The position numbers and the translations under genes are program-made. Shown piece by piece: positions 30,546-39,812 of a stretch of DNA of 64,000 nucleotides. Below the pieces are notes generated by a model. It worked only from the letters and a program-made list of their open reading frames with translations. It made no database searches and was not told where the DNA came from. Location of the stretch: the NCBI RefSeq assembly GCF_005765165.1, contig NZ_VCIW01000011.1, forward strand, positions 124,001 to 188,000. Reading direction: 5' to 3'. The number at the start of each line of letters is the position of its first letter. The stretch's first letter is position 1. This DNA comes from Paenibacillus antri. Lineage in GTDB: Bacteria; Bacillota; Bacilli; Paenibacillales; YIM-B00363.

Positions 30546-31236
30546 TGGCCCTCATCCTCCTCTCGAGCAGCCCGACCAGCTTCGACAGCGTAAAGACGAC
30601 CACGAAATAAAATATCATGACGATGATGTACGGTTCCAGCCCGCGGAACGTAATCCCGCGAATGACGCCGGCCTTGTACATCAGCTCGCCGACCCCGATC
30701 GTCGAGACGACGGCGGTTTCCTTCACGACGACGACGAATTCGTTGCCGAGCGCCGGGATGATATTCTTGACCGCCTGCGGCAGGATAATGTTCCGCATCG
30801 CCAACCCGTGCGGCATGCCGAGCGATCGCGCGGCTTCCATCTGGCCTTTATCCACCGATAAGATGCCTGCGCGCATAATTTCCGCGACATAAGCGGAGGA
30901 GTTGATCGACAAGGCGATGACCCCGTAGAAGAAAACCGACGGCAGTCCAAGCATATCGGGAATGGTCGGAAACAATTGCGTGCCGCCGAAGTAAATGAGC
31001 GACACCTGTACGATCGCGGGCGTCGAACGCAAGAAATCGATGTATGCGACGGCGATCCAGCGCAGCGGGGCGATGCGGGACAAGCGCAGGAGCGCTACAA
31101 GGACCCCTAACAATACGCCGAAAATAATGCTGACGACGCCCAGCAGGACCGTGTACTTCAGTCCATCGAAATAAAAGGTATGGTACTTCGAGTAAATATC
31201 GGCGATCCATTCCCAGACGCTCTTCTGTTGCGCCAT
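30538..31236 (-). CDS. Polar amino-acid ABC transporter permease
   Basis: A 232-residue inner-membrane permease with about five spans and the HisM/GlnP-family loop [20 protein letters not shown] that contacts the ATPase. [20 protein letters not shown] is the typical family motif near residue 85. A single permease gene suggests a homodimer. It lies between the binding-protein and ATPase genes of one operon; the ATG follows AGGAGGAG. Confidence 0.93.
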   Translation of the reverse strand: MAQQKSVWEWIADIYSKYHTFYFDGLKYTVLLGVVSIIFGVLLGVLVALLRLSRIAPLRWIAVAYIDFLRSTPAIVQVSLIYFGGTQLFPTIPDMLGLPSVFFYGVIALSINSSAYVAEIMRAGILSVDKGQMEAARSLGMPHGLAMRNIILPQAVKNIIPALGNEFVVVVKETAVVSTIGVGELMYKAGVIRGITFRGLEPYIIVMIFYFVVVFTLSKLVGLLERRMRASD

Positions 31237-31304
31237 GTCGGCACTCCTCCTCTTGAAACGGAAAAGGAGACAAACGGGTCAACCGCTGTCCCCTGCCCTA
31301 ACGC

Positions 31305-32213
31305 TTATTCCGCAGTATTTTCCATCGCGTTCGTCGCGTCCGTGACGAACTGGTCGATCTTTCCTTCGTCCGCGAGACGCTTCAGCGTCGCGTTCACCGC
31401 TTCGACGAGCGCCGCGGAACCCTTCGGCATCGCGATCGCGGAGCCCGCTTCGTCCTGCTCGAGCTGGATGTCGGCCAGAACGAGCTCCGGGTTCGCCGCG
31501 ATGTACGCGTTCGCGACCGGCTCCTCCACGACGAGCGCCTCGACGTTGCCCGACTTCAGATCGAGCACGAGGTCCGGCAGCTTCGACAGCGCGCGAAGCT
31601 CCGATTGCGGCATCTGATCCGTGACGATGCCTTCTTGGATGGCGCCGAGCTGCGCGCCGACCTTCTTGCCCGCGAGCGATTCTACACTCGTATAGGTCGC
31701 CTTGTCTTCGGCGCGAACGATGACCTTCTGAATCGCCACGTAGTAGACGTCGGAGAAGTCGACCGCTTCCGCGCGCTCCGGCGTCGGCGTCATGCCGGAG
31801 ATGACCATGTCGAGGTTGCCGGACTGCAGCGCCGTGAGCAGACCGTCGAAGCCCATATCCGTCAACGAGAGCTCGACGCCGAGATCCTTAGCGACTTCTT
31901 TAATAATCTCGATGTCGAAGCCGATGATCTGATCTTTCCCGTCGACGATCGCATGGAACTCGTACGGCGGATAGTCCGCGCTCGTGCCGACGCGCAGCTG
32001 GCCGGACGCCTTGATCGCCTCGAGCGCGTTCGCCGTTTCGCCGGACGGCTGCTCCGCAGGCGTCTCTACCGGCGGCTCTTCCACGCCGCCGGCGCCTTGC
32101 GAGCCGTCTCCCGTCGCATTGCCTCCGCCGCAGGCGCTCACGAATACCGCAAGCATCAATACCATCGCCAATATGAACCAAGAAGTGTTGTTCTTTCTCT
32201 GTGTAAGCTTCAT
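31305..32213 (-). CDS. Polar amino-acid ABC transporter substrate-binding lipoprotein
   Basis: A 302-residue lipoprotein with signal peptide and lipobox VSAC (about residue 27), a Pro/Glu-rich linker (VEEPPVETPAEQPSGE), then the SBP_bac_3 fold: LRVGTSADYPPYEFH, IIGFDIEIIKEVAKDLGV and MVISGMTPTPERAEAVDFSD. The Arg and Asp in these motifs bind the ligand's carboxylate and amino groups in family members. The start ATG at 32213 follows GGAGGGAG; the frame is open for 73 codons upstream without a ribosome site or signal peptide. First gene of the three-gene operon. Confidence 0.93.
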   Translation of the reverse strand: MKLTQRKNNTSWFILAMVLMLAVFVSACGGGNATGDGSQGAGGVEEPPVETPAEQPSGETANALEAIKASGQLRVGTSADYPPYEFHAIVDGKDQIIGFDIEIIKEVAKDLGVELSLTDMGFDGLLTALQSGNLDMVISGMTPTPERAEAVDFSDVYYVAIQKVIVRAEDKATYTSVESLAGKKVGAQLGAIQEGIVTDQMPQSELRALSKLPDLVLDLKSGNVEALVVEEPVANAYIAANPELVLADIQLEQDEAGSAIAMPKGSAALVEAVNATLKRLADEGKIDQFVTDATNAMENTAE

Positions 32214-32296
32214 ATGTTTCTCCCTCCCGAATGTCCATCGCATATTTATGCAAATATGATTCAAGATTATAAACCACTGTTCAGACGCTTGCAACC

Positions 32297-33646
32297 TTAA
32301 TTTGACGGGCTTCCAGCCGTTTCCTTGAGCCGAATTTGCGACCAGTCGGTACGGTAATACCGAAGCATCAGCGCAAGGCCGAACGCGGTCATATACAGAT
32401 ATAACGATACCCATGCCCCGTAGCTGCCCCACTCGAAGACGAACACCGCCAAATACGCGACCGGCAGGAACAGCAGCCAGTTGAGCGCGACGGACGCCTT
32501 CAGCAAATACGCGGTGTCCCCGATGCCCCGAAGACCGCCGCCGAAGAAGTTGTAGAACCCGTCGAACAGCTGCAGGAACGCCGCGACCTGAATCAGATGC
32601 GCCGTCAAGCGATATACCTCGGGATCGTCGGTATACCAGCGCGCGATCGACTCGGCGAACGCGAATTCAACGGCGCCGAGCGCAAGCAGGAACAAGCTGC
32701 CGAGCAGCGCGGTGTGCGTGCCGAGCTTGCGGGCGAGCTCGGGCGCCCCCCGGCCGATCTCCTGGCCGACGAGGATCGTCGCCGTCGCCCCGAACGCGAA
32801 CGCCGGCATGAAGCCGAACGACATGACGTTCAGCGCGACCTCGTTCGCCGCGACCGCCGTCGTGCCGAGCTCCATGACGAACCGGGTGAAGACGAGCATC
32901 GAGACGCTCATCGCGAATTCCTGCAAGCCGAGCTTGCCGCTCTCCGCCGCGATGAGCTTCGTCTCGGACAGCGATGGCCGCACCCGGCGCCGCGTGCCGA
33001 AGCGTCCCGCCATGCGGACGTAATATACGTATAGGCAACCGAGCAGGCCGACCGCCTCGCCCGCGACCATGCCCCAGCCCGCGCCGGCGAGGCCGAGGGT
33101 CGGCAAGCCGAACTCGCCGAACGCAAGGCCGTAGGTCAGGACGACCATCACCGCGTTCCCTAGAATCGTAAGGATCATCGGGGTACGGGTGTCGCCGACG
33201 CCGCGCAGGAAGCCGTGAAAGACGAAGATCGGAATCGAGAACGCCATCGCCGCGAACCGCAGCCGCAAATACGGCGTTCCCTCCGCCACGAACGCCGCGT
33301 CCCCGCCCATCATCGCGAGAATCGGCCCCGACGCGAACAAGCCGACGACGAACACCGCCGCCCCCATGACGGCTGAAACGAGCAGCGCGATGTACGTTCG
33401 CATAACGCCCTGGTCCATCCGTTCGGCGCCGTAGCTCTGCGCCACTAAATAATTGATCGTGTGCCCGAGCCCGGAAAACAAAGCCCAAGCATTGTACATA
33501 ATGATATTGCACACGCCGACGATCGCGATGACGAGCGCGCCCATCTTGCCGACCAATATGAGGTTGATCGTGCCCGACGCCGTCATCGTCGCGAACGAGA
33601 GAATCGACGGCAGCGCGAGGGAGAGAATCGTTTTCCAATAACGCAT
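32297..33646 (-). CDS. MATE family efflux transporter
   Basis: A 449-residue membrane protein with 12 predicted spans arranged as two homologous halves, as in MATE exporters (NorM/DinF-like branches), which expel drugs or metabolites in exchange for H+ or Na+. Diagnostic segments are ATMTASGTINLILVGKMGAL in the first half and AFAFGATATILVGQEIGRGA in the second. The start follows AAGGGGA. It ends 83 bp before the start of the neighbouring binding-protein gene, on the same strand, so it lies upstream of that operon; read-through from it is possible. Confidence 0.9.
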   Translation of the reverse strand: MRYWKTILSLALPSILSFATMTASGTINLILVGKMGALVIAIVGVCNIIMYNAWALFSGLGHTINYLVAQSYGAERMDQGVMRTYIALLVSAVMGAAVFVVGLFASGPILAMMGGDAAFVAEGTPYLRLRFAAMAFSIPIFVFHGFLRGVGDTRTPMILTILGNAVMVVLTYGLAFGEFGLPTLGLAGAGWGMVAGEAVGLLGCLYVYYVRMAGRFGTRRRVRPSLSETKLIAAESGKLGLQEFAMSVSMLVFTRFVMELGTTAVAANEVALNVMSFGFMPAFAFGATATILVGQEIGRGAPELARKLGTHTALLGSLFLLALGAVEFAFAESIARWYTDDPEVYRLTAHLIQVAAFLQLFDGFYNFFGGGLRGIGDTAYLLKASVALNWLLFLPVAYLAVFVFEWGSYGAWVSLYLYMTAFGLALMLRYYRTDWSQIRLKETAGSPSN

Positions 33647-33777
33647 GATTGCAGCAGTCCCCTTGTCGTTCCGCCCTACCCTCGGGCGTACGTGTCATCA
33701 TTCTAACATACGGACAAGCGGCATACATTAGCGGTAGAAGCGCTTCGTCCGCTTCCGTTCCGAAGGAGGGATTCGTT

Positions 33778-34569
33778 ATGTTTCCTCGCCGTCGCCGCCT
33801 TCATCGACTGCTCGTCCTTGCGATCGCGCCGCTCTTCCTGTTCGTCCTGTATCGCGCCGCGGAAGACTCGCTGATCCGTCTCTCGCCCGGTCCGGTGCCG
33901 CCGGCCCCGCCACAGGCGGAGCAACTTTCCGCGATTCCGGCCGACGCCGGCGCCGAACGTCTGCCGTACGCCGACGAACGGACCGCCGGCGAGCTCGCCG
34001 TCGTCGTCAATAAGGAGCATCCGCTCCCGGCGGGCTACATCCCGTCCGATCTCGTCGCGCCCGACATTCCGTTCGTCTTCGAGGGCGAACACGAGAAGCG
34101 TCTCCTCCGCGAAATCGCCGCGGGGGAAATCGAGAAGCTGTTCGAAGCGGCCGAGGAAGACGGGCTGCAGCTGTACGGCGTGTCCGGTTACCGTTCGTAC
34201 GAGACGCAGAAAGCGCTCTACTCCTTTAATGTACGCACGAAGGGCGAAGCTCATGCCGCGCGGTACAGCGCCTTGCCCGGCACGAGCGAGCATCAGACCG
34301 GCCTCGCGCTCGACGTCTCCTCGGCGAGCGTCGATTATAAGCTCGTCCCCGCGTTCGCCGACACGGACGAAGGCCGCTGGCTCGTTCGTCATGCCCATCT
34401 ATACGGCTTCGTCATCCGGTATCCGAGCGATAAAGAGGACGTCACGGGTTATGCGTACGAGCCGTGGCATCTGCGGTACGTCGGCCGCCCCGCCGCCTTG
34501 TCCGCGCATACGTACGACCTGACGCTCGAGGAGATGGCCGCCGGCGCCGTGCCCGTCCTGTCGCAGTGA
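33778..34569 (+). CDS. VanY-type D-alanyl-D-alanine carboxypeptidase
   Basis: A 263-residue membrane-anchored peptidase: one N-terminal span (about 10-26) followed by a Pro-rich linker and a VanY domain. Zinc ligands and catalytic residues fit SEHQTGLALDVS (H172, D179) and YEPWHLRYVG (E228, H231). Expected role is trimming D-Ala from peptidoglycan stem peptides. The ATG at 33778 is 7 bp after GGAGGG. No vancomycin-resistance genes are near, so a house-keeping wall role is likely. Confidence 0.9.
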   Translation: MFPRRRRLHRLLVLAIAPLFLFVLYRAAEDSLIRLSPGPVPPAPPQAEQLSAIPADAGAERLPYADERTAGELAVVVNKEHPLPAGYIPSDLVAPDIPFVFEGEHEKRLLREIAAGEIEKLFEAAEEDGLQLYGVSGYRSYETQKALYSFNVRTKGEAHAARYSALPGTSEHQTGLALDVSSASVDYKLVPAFADTDEGRWLVRHAHLYGFVIRYPSDKEDVTGYAYEPWHLRYVGRPAALSAHTYDLTLEEMAAGAVPVLSQ

Positions 34570-34681
34570 ACGCGCGAGAAGAAGTCGTTCCTCCGCTCGT
34601 CCGATTATGGTACATTGGATGGTAAAGGAAAACGATTTCGCCCCGGCGTTCGGCCGGCGGGTACGGGAGGACAGATCGGCG

Positions 34682-35059
34682 ATGATAAGAGACGTATTAA
34701 CGGAAGCGGAGCTGCGCGCGTTGCTCGGCGAATCCGGGGATTTCCAAGACGGGACGGGAATGAACGCGTCTACTTGGGACGTGGACGATCGCAAGCTGCT
34801 GCATGCGCTCGTGCGCAACCAGCTGCGGCTGCTTCATATGATCGAAGAGATGCAAGCCGAGCTTCGCATGTTGAAGGCCGCCGCCATGCCGCCCTCCGGC
34901 GCGGGGCGTCAGCTCGCCGCCGCCCTCGAACCGCTGCCGCTGCCGTTCATGAAGCAGTCCGCGGCGGCCGGCCGGGGCGACGACGAAGCCGAACAAGATA
35001 ACGCCCCTTCCGCGGAAGCCTCGCGGAAAGAGCGTTATAAGCGCAGGTCGTTTTGGTGA
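34682..35059 (+). CDS. Hypothetical protein with a short coiled coil
   Basis: A 125-residue protein with no recognised family. The N-terminal part is acidic and helical (MIRDVLTEAELRALLGESGD), a central helix HALVRNQLRLLHMIEEMQAE looks like a coiled coil, and the last 50 residues are low-complexity and end basic (RKERYKRRSFW). The ATG at 34682 follows GGGAGG at 11 bp. An earlier in-frame ATG at 34607 would add 25 residues. Its end is 13 bp from the end of the convergent prkA gene. Confidence 0.55.
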   Translation: MIRDVLTEAELRALLGESGDFQDGTGMNASTWDVDDRKLLHALVRNQLRLLHMIEEMQAELRMLKAAAMPPSGAGRQLAAALEPLPLPFMKQSAAAGRGDDEAEQDNAPSAEASRKERYKRRSFW

Positions 35060-35072
35060 TCGGAAGGCCCGC

Positions 35073-36971
35073 TTAACGATTCAATAGACTTCCCACGTAC
35101 CGCAGCAGCTCGTTGGCGCACGTCGGGCAATAGCCGTGTTCGTCGATAAGACGCTTGATGACCTCGTTCATCTTCTTCAGCTGCGTCTCGTCGGGCGTTT
35201 TGGTGGAGGTGGTAATCTTCACGACGTCCTTCAAATCCGCGAACAGCTTCTTCTCGATCGCTTCCCGGAGCCGGTCGTGCGTGCCGTACTCGAACGTCTT
35301 GCCCTTGCGCGCGTAGGACGACATGCGGATGAGAATTTCCTCGCGGAACGCCTTCTTCGCGTTCTCCGAGATGCCGATCTGCTCCTCGATCGACCGCATC
35401 AGCCTCTCGTCCGGATCCATTTCCTCGCCGGTGAGCGGATCGCGAATTTTCGACCAGTTGCAGTACGCCTCAACGTTGTCGAGATAATTTTCGAACAGCG
35501 TCTTCGCCGACTCTTCGAACGAGTAGACGAACGCCTTCTGCACTTCCTTCTTCGCCAACGAATCGTACTCTTTGCGCGCCAACGAGATGAAATTCAGATT
35601 CCGCTCCCGCTCCTCCTTCGTAATCGAAGGATGCTGATCCATGCCTTCCTTGATCGCCCGCAATACGTCGAGCGCGTTGATGCACGTCATGTCGTGGCGG
35701 ATGAGCGCCGAAGAGATCCGGTTGATGACATAACGCGGGTCGACGCCGCTCATGCCTTCGTCCAGGAATTCGTTCTGCATCTCCTTGACGTCCGCCGCCT
35801 TGTACCCTTCGATCGATTCGCCGTCGTACATGCGCATCTTCTTGACCGGGTCCATGCCCTGCTTCTTCGACTCCTTGAGCCGCGTCATGATAGAGAACAT
35901 CGCCGCCGCCCGAAGCGCGTGAGGCGCGATATGTACATGGTTCATGTCGGAGCTGCCGATCAGCTTCGCGTAAATCTTTTCCTCGTCGGACACTCTCAGA
36001 TTGTACGGAATCGGCATGACGATCATCCGGGACTGCAGCGCTTCGTTCTTCTTGTTCGAGATGAACGCCTTATACTCGGTTTCGTTCGTGTGCGCCACGA
36101 TCAGCTCGTCGGCGCTGATGAGCGCGAACCGTCCCGCCTTGAAGTTGCCCTCCTGCGTCAGCGAAAGAAGATTCCAGAGGAACTTCTCGTCGCACTTGAG
36201 CATCTCCTGGAATTCCATCAAGCCCCGGTTCGCCTTGTTCAGCTCGCCGTCGAACCGGTACGCCCGCGGATCGGACTCCGAGCCGTACTCCGTAATCGTG
36301 GAGAAGTCGATGCTGCCGGTCAGGTCCGCAATGTCCTGCGACTTCGGGTCCGACGGGGAAAACGTGCCGATGCCGACCCGATTGTCCTCCGAGATGAGCA
36401 CCCGCTCGACGCGCATCTCCTCGATGCGGCCGCCGTATTCCGTCTTTAGGCGCATCTGACACGACGGGCACAGATTGCCTTCGATTTTCACCCCAAGCTC
36501 CTTCTCGATTTCCGGACGCAGCCCGTGCGGAATGAGATGCAGCGGCTCCTCGTGCATGGGGCAGCCCTCGATCGCGTAGACGGCGCCCTGCTCGGTTCGC
36601 GAAAACTGCTCCAGACCCTTCTTCAACAACGTCACGATCGTCGACTTCCCGCCGGACACCGGTCCCATTAACAGCAGGATGCGCTTGCGCACGTCCAGCC
36701 GTCGGGCCGACGAGTGGAAGTATTCCTCGACCAGTTTCTCCAGCGCGCGTTCGAGACCGAATATTTCTTTCTCGAAAAACATATATCGGTTTTGGCCGTC
36801 TACGGTCTCCACGCCTGCGCTTTTGATCATCTCGTACACGCGGGAATGGGCGGTCATCGCAAGATGCGGCTTCTCGCGGACGAGGTTCAGGTACTCGGCG
36901 AACGTGCCGGACCACGCCAGCTGTTCCTCTTCACTTCGATACTGCGAAATACGCTTAAGTATGTTGTCCAT
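35073..36971 (-). CDS. prkA: Serine protein kinase PrkA (AAA+ type)
   Basis: A 632-residue protein of the PrkA/YeaG family: an N-terminal AAA+ domain with Walker A GPVSGGKST at 103-111 and a C-terminal kinase-like domain. It is made in the Bacillus mother cell under sporulation control. A zinc-ribbon-like set (C-P-M-H and CPSCQM) is present in the middle. In many bacteria prkA is next to yhbH and spoVR; here these lie 11 kb away. The ATG at 36971 is 8 bp after AAGGAGG and gives the usual length. Confidence 0.95.
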   Translation of the reverse strand: MDNILKRISQYRSEEEQLAWSGTFAEYLNLVREKPHLAMTAHSRVYEMIKSAGVETVDGQNRYMFFEKEIFGLERALEKLVEEYFHSSARRLDVRKRILLLMGPVSGGKSTIVTLLKKGLEQFSRTEQGAVYAIEGCPMHEEPLHLIPHGLRPEIEKELGVKIEGNLCPSCQMRLKTEYGGRIEEMRVERVLISEDNRVGIGTFSPSDPKSQDIADLTGSIDFSTITEYGSESDPRAYRFDGELNKANRGLMEFQEMLKCDEKFLWNLLSLTQEGNFKAGRFALISADELIVAHTNETEYKAFISNKKNEALQSRMIVMPIPYNLRVSDEEKIYAKLIGSSDMNHVHIAPHALRAAAMFSIMTRLKESKKQGMDPVKKMRMYDGESIEGYKAADVKEMQNEFLDEGMSGVDPRYVINRISSALIRHDMTCINALDVLRAIKEGMDQHPSITKEERERNLNFISLARKEYDSLAKKEVQKAFVYSFEESAKTLFENYLDNVEAYCNWSKIRDPLTGEEMDPDERLMRSIEEQIGISENAKKAFREEILIRMSSYARKGKTFEYGTHDRLREAIEKKLFADLKDVVKITTSTKTPDETQLKKMNEVIKRLIDEHGYCPTCANELLRYVGSLLNR

Positions 36972-37182
36972 AGAACTAACCTCCTTCTCGGACGCTGGAA
37001 GAGCTGCAATGCACCTGGGTAGTGGAGGGACATTCACAGTTACCTTGTTTTGGTGCCGTAATTCAGTCTATGCGCCGTGGCGAGAAACCTTGACCTGAAA
37101 ATTCGTACAAATTTCGGAGAAGGCGTGCGGGACGCATGCTATAATACGGGGACGAACATGAGGCGGAAGGAAGAAGTCAGCT

Positions 37183-37986
37183 ATGGGGAAAAGGGTGTCC
37201 ACCGACGAAACCGAGGTCCGCGCGAAGGCGGAAACCGAGCTGTACGCGCCGGTGAAACGCTGGCTGGAGGCGCAGGGCTACGCCGTGCGAGGCGAGGTGC
37301 GCGGCTGCGACGTCGTCGCCGTACGGGACGGCGAATCCTGGCCGGTCGTCGTCGAGCTGAAGAAGCGGTTCAACCTGTCGCTGTTTCTCCAGGCGGTGGA
37401 GCGGCGGGCGTTGACGCCGTATGTCTACGTGGCCGCCGAGCGGTCGGACCGGAGGAACGCCTTCGCGATCTCCGAGCTGCGCCGGCTGTGCGGGCTGCTC
37501 GGCATCGGGCTGCTCACGGTGAAGCTGTACAAGCGCAAGCCGGCGCTCGTGGAGCTGCACTGCGATCCGGCGGGCCCGGACGAAGCGGCGGCCGGCGGCC
37601 GGCTCGGCGGTCCGGGCGGTCCGCCGAAGTCGCCGGGACGGCGTACGACGCGGGTGCTCGACGAATTCCGCGAGCGCTCGGGCGACTACAACGCCGGCGG
37701 CGTAACCGGGCGGAAGCTCGTGACCGCCTACCGGGAGAAAGCGCTCCGCTGCGCGGAAGCGCTGCATATGTACGGGCCGCTCGCGCCGCGGCAGGTGCGG
37801 GATCTTATCGCCAGCGACATGGCGCGATCGATCTTGGCTCGGAACGTGTACGGTTGGTTCCGTCGGGTTTCGCGCGGCGTCTACGCGCTGACGCCCGCGG
37901 GTGAAGAGGCGCTCGGCGAGTTCGCCGAAGTCGTCGCCGCCTCCCCCCGCCCGCCAGCCGCCGACGGAGGTGTCGAACGCGAATAA
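37183..37986 (+). CDS. DUF2161 protein, predicted PD-(D/E)XK nuclease fold
   Basis: A 267-residue protein. The N-terminal half has the restriction-endonuclease-like signature D43 in GCDVVAV and E58-x-K60 in VVVELKKRF, the PD-(D/E)XK set described for DUF2161. The C-terminal half (about 180-240, ALHMYGPLAPRQVRDLIAS, then WFRRVSRGVYALTPAGEEAL) looks like a winged-helix DNA-binding unit. A nuclease or DNA-repair role is inference. The ATG follows GGAAGAAG. The repeat arrays begin about 190 bp after its stop codon; the DNA at 37987-38173 holds nothing I recognise. Confidence 0.8.
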   Translation: MGKRVSTDETEVRAKAETELYAPVKRWLEAQGYAVRGEVRGCDVVAVRDGESWPVVVELKKRFNLSLFLQAVERRALTPYVYVAAERSDRRNAFAISELRRLCGLLGIGLLTVKLYKRKPALVELHCDPAGPDEAAAGGRLGGPGGPPKSPGRRTTRVLDEFRERSGDYNAGGVTGRKLVTAYREKALRCAEALHMYGPLAPRQVRDLIASDMARSILARNVYGWFRRVSRGVYALTPAGEEALGEFAEVVAASPRPPAADGGVERE

Positions 37987-38173
37987 CAGCCGTTCGGCGT
38001 CGCAGTCGGCCCCTGTCCGCCCTCGACCGCTCGCCCCGGCCTCTTTCCCAAGGTGATTGCTTGCTCCAGGACAGACGCCTCGCGCGCTGACCACTGACGC
38101 TCCCCTCCCCCTGGGCCGTATAGACTCCTCCCGCTAGAGATCGCGTGCCCGGCGCCACGTCCGGTTAGTGTCC

Positions 38174-38622
38174 CCGCCGGAATCTTGCCGCTTACGTTCT
38201 TAGGTGCCGCCTTTGGTGGGGTGTCCGCTCCCACGCCTCTTTCCAAGGTGATTTCCTCTGCTCAGGAATTCACTTTTCCTGACTAGGAGAAATCAGCTTG
38301 GAAAAGACGCCGACCTGCAGGCTCCGCCGGAATCTTGCCGCTTACGTTCTTGGGTGCCGCCTTTGGTGGGGTGTCCGCTCCCACGCCTCTTTCCAAGGTA
38401 ATTTCCTCTGCTCAGGAGTCCACTTTTCCTGACTAGGGGAAATCAGCTTGGAAAAGACGCCGACCTGCAGGCTCCGCCGGAATCTTGCCGCTTACGTTCT
38501 TGGGTGCCGCCTTTGGTGGGGGGGGGGCCGCTCCCACGCCTCTTTCCAAGGTGATTTCCTCTGCTCAGGAGTCCACTTTTCCTGACAAGGAGAAATCAGC
38601 TTGGAAAAGACGCCGACCCGAA
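38174..38622. repeat. Three tandem 150-bp repeats, each with a long hairpin
   Basis: CCGCCGGAATCTTGCCG starts at 38174, 38324 and 38474, exactly 150 bp apart, and the units are nearly identical; the third has an expanded G-run at about 38518-38527. Each holds an imperfect hairpin in which TTTCCAAG and GATTTC pair with GAAATC and CTTGGAAA about 45 bases later. The unit ends CCTGCAGGCTCCGCCGG, similar to the start of the 51-bp units that follow. Confidence 0.85.
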
Positions 38623-38644
38623 GGTCCCCGCCGGGGCACGATTC

Positions 38645-39745
38645 CGGCGCGTAGTCGGAGATTCTCCGACTGCAGGCGCCGCCGGGGCCCGATTCCGGCG
38701 CGCAGTCGGAGTTTCTCCGACTGCAGGCGCCGCAGGGGCCCGTTTCCGGCGCGTAGTCGGAGTTTCTCCGACTGCAGGCCCCGCCGGGGCCCGATTCCGG
38801 CGCGCAGTCGGAGTTTCTCCGACTGCAGGCGCCGCCGGGGCCCGTTTCCGGCGCGTAGTCGGAGTTTCTCCGACTGCAGGCGCCGCCGGGGCCCGATTCC
38901 GGCGCGGAGTCGGAGTTTCTCCGACTGCAGGCGCCGCCGGGGCCCGTTTCCGGCGTTTAGTCGGAGTTTCTCCGACTGCAGGCGCCGCCGGGGCCCGTTT
39001 CCGGCGCGGAGTCGGAGTTTCTCCGACTGCAGGCGCCGCCGGGGCCCGTTTCCGGCGCGTAGTCGGAGTTTCTCCGACTGCAGGCGCCGCAGGGGCCCGT
39101 TTCCGGCGCGGAGTCGGAGTTTCTCCGACTGCAGGCGCCGCCGGGGCTCGATTCCGGCGCGTAGTCGGAGTTTCTCCGACTGCAGGCGCCGCCGGGGCCC
39201 GATTCCGGCGCGTAGTCGGAGTTTCTCCGACTGCAGGCGCCGCCGGGGCCCGTTTCCGGCACGTAGTCGGAGCTTCTCCGACTGCAGGCGCCGCAGGGGC
39301 CCGTTTCCGCCGTTTAGTCGGAGTTTCTCCGACTGCAGGCGCCGCCGGGGCTCGATTCCGGCGTTTAGTCGGAGTTTCTCCGACTGCAGGCGCCGCCGGG
39401 GCCCGTTTCCGGCGTTTAGTCGGAGTTTCTCCGACTGCAGGCGGCCGCCGGGGCTCGATTCCGGCGCATAGTCGGAGTTTCTCCGACTGCAGGCGGCCGC
39501 CGGGGCCCGATTCCGGCGCGTAGTCGGAGTTTCTCCGACTGCAGGCGCCGCCGGGCCCCGATTCCGGCGCGTAGTCGGAGTTTCTCCGACTGCAGGTGCC
39601 GCCGGGGCCCGTTTCCGGCGCGTAGTCGGAGCTTCTCCGACTGCAGGCGCCGCAGGGGCCCGTTTCCGGCGCGGGAGTCGGAGTTTCTCCGACTGCAGGC
39701 GCCGCCGGGGCCCGATTCCGGCGCGGAGTCGGAGCTTCTCCGACT
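38645..39745. repeat. Array of 22 tandem 51-bp units with a conserved 19-base palindrome
   Basis: I count 22 copies of AGTCGGAG-NNN-CTCCGACT (loop TTT, CTT or ATT) between 38654 and 39745, spaced 51 bp (occasionally 52). Between palindromes the unit reads GCAGGCGCCGCCGGGGCCCG, then A/T-TTCCGGCGCG, in which GCGCCG and CGGCGC form a second hairpin. The palindrome arms are intact in all 22 units while the linker varies. Long open frames on both strands here are a result of the 51-bp (multiple of 3) period without stops; they lack ribosome sites. The array lies between convergent genes. Confidence 0.93.
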
Positions 39746-39769
39746 CCCGCCCCCCGCGCACGCCAAAAC

Positions 39770-39793
39770 AGCCGGGGAACGCGTTCCCCGGCT
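39770..39793 (-). terminator. Terminator of the small gene at 39.8-40.1 kb
   Basis: AGCCGGGGAAC and GTTCCCCGGCT form a perfect 11-bp stem with a GC centre; on the minus strand GTTTTGG follows. Confidence 0.7.
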
Positions 39794-39812
39794 ACCTGAA
39801 TCGACGCGCCGT

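Noticed and set aside
32667-33728. Alternative minus-strand frame within the MATE gene
   Set aside because: Low-complexity Arg-rich translation; the MATE frame has 12 membrane spans and a ribosome site.
38645-39745. CRISPR array
   Set aside because: The units are near-identical along their whole length, there are no unique spacers, the period is 51 bp with a 19-base palindrome, and there are no cas genes in the window.
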